11,509 nucleotides of DNA, taken from the NCBI GenBank assembly GCA_021782055.1, contig JAJXVP010000072.1, positions 1 to 11,509 on the forward strand, given 5' to 3'. Numbering within the stretch: position 1 is the stretch's first letter; every line of letters starts with the position of its first letter. Positions 11,073 to 11,509 of this stretch are shown one piece after another. A program made the position numbers and the translations under genes. Under the pieces are notes generated by a model, which searched no databases, had not been told where the DNA came from, and saw only the letters and a list, made by a program, of their open reading frames with translations. This DNA comes from a bacterium (GTDB lineage Bacteria > Spirochaetota > Spirochaetia > JABEVK01).

Positions 11073-11426
11073 ATGGATTTTTCAGAGCGTCTTAGGCTTG
11101 CGATAGGTAGGACAGGTTTTTTAGTCAGAGAAATTGCATCAAGGGCCGGGGTGGAAAAACGAACCTTGGATAAATGGCTATCAAAAACCAAGCCAACCAT
11201 ACCGAATGTGATTGACGCTACAAGCGTAGCTACTGTTCTCGGCGTTACCGTTGAGTACCTAGTAACCGGCACGGATTCCACGGACCCCTGGATTCGTGAG
11301 AACCGTGATCTAATTGCAAACTTGAAGGAATTGAACGCCGAGGACTTGGAAGAAATCTCAGCCATTGTAAAAATCAAAGCCAACCGTCAAATTGCCCGCG
11401 ACCTGCAAAGCGGTTTAGGCTCATAA
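11073..11426 (+). CDS. XRE-family (CI-like) repressor
   Basis: It is a probable lysogeny-type repressor. Residues 7-66 form the HTH_3 domain: RLRLAIGRTG, REIASRAGVEKRTLDKWLSK (recognition helix region) and ATSVATVLGVTVEYLVTG. The remaining 50 residues are helical and acidic (NLKELNAEDLEEISAIVKIK), probably for dimer contact. At 117 residues it lacks the long peptidase-type C-terminal domain of lambda CI, so cleavage by RecA-stimulated self-digestion is not expected; release may come from the antirepressor coded opposite. No ribosome site precedes the ATG, which lies 5 nt past GATAAG, suggesting a leaderless message. No terminator is seen in the 83 bp that remain after the gene. Confidence 0.88.
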   Translation: MDFSERLRLAIGRTGFLVREIASRAGVEKRTLDKWLSKTKPTIPNVIDATSVATVLGVTVEYLVTGTDSTDPWIRENRDLIANLKELNAEDLEEISAIVKIKANRQIARDLQSGLGS

Positions 11427-11509
11427 AGAGCCCCCGCTAATTTTACCAAAAACTCTAAACTTTAACGATATAAAGATTATTGACGTTTCATGTCTAAACC
11501 TTGGTCATT

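Noticed and set aside
11027..11383. Leftward frame of 118 codons
   Set aside because: It is the complement of the XRE repressor gene, overlaps the divergent promoter region and has no protein-like pattern.
11490..11509. Start of a possible rightward gene (ATGTCTAAACCTTGG)
   Set aside because: Only 20 bases are visible, with no ribosome site upstream, so a gene such as an integrase cannot be supported.

Overview
The window looks like the early/regulatory and DNA-metabolism region of a temperate phage, prophage or phage-derived island. It carries a divergent XRE repressor, a Rha-KilAC antirepressor, an excisionase-type HTH protein, a RecT annealing protein with a PD-(D/E)XK nuclease, a replication protein, SSB and a lytic transglycosylase. 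The base composition is moderate and most starts have strong AAGGAG-type Shine-Dalgarno sites, with occasional GTG and TTG starts. The proteins resemble phage proteins of spirochaetes or Firmicutes, but nothing here fixes the host, so that placement is a weak inference.

Layout, right to left. At the right edge an XRE repressor gene (11073-11426) runs rightward. Back to back with it, a leftward operon starts from a near-consensus promoter (TTGACA-N16-TATAAT). It runs through a small ribbon-helix-helix (RHH) protein, Rha-KilAC, an HTH_17 protein, four small proteins of unknown function, an acidic 85-residue protein, a protein of the type often called phage 'replication terminator protein', a conserved 241-residue phage protein and a 70-residue protein. 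It then enters a tRNA-like sequence (6902-6978) with a 12-nt anticodon loop and a GC-rich structured stretch (6751-6901). A short rightward RHH gene (6574-6750) converges on this stretch.

A second divergent control region lies at 6486-6573, between two opposed RHH genes. From it a second leftward operon runs to the left edge: RHH protein, HTH/antirepressor-like protein, a possible 24-residue leader peptide, RecT, a coiled-coil protein, PD-(D/E)XK nuclease, an HNH protein, a replication protein with embedded GTGAC/GTCAC repeats (candidate origin), SSB, a Cys-rich small protein, a lytic transglycosylase and a cut-off zinc-motif protein.

How it may work together: the two divergent control regions share one 13-bp core and one GCCGATAA element in the same layout, but carry different palindromic operators. 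This suggests one ancestral switch copied and given new operators. The right-hand switch would set the repressor/antirepressor decision. The second would gate the recombination-replication operon. Most of the strongest observations are in non-coding DNA and in genes shorter than 60 codons.
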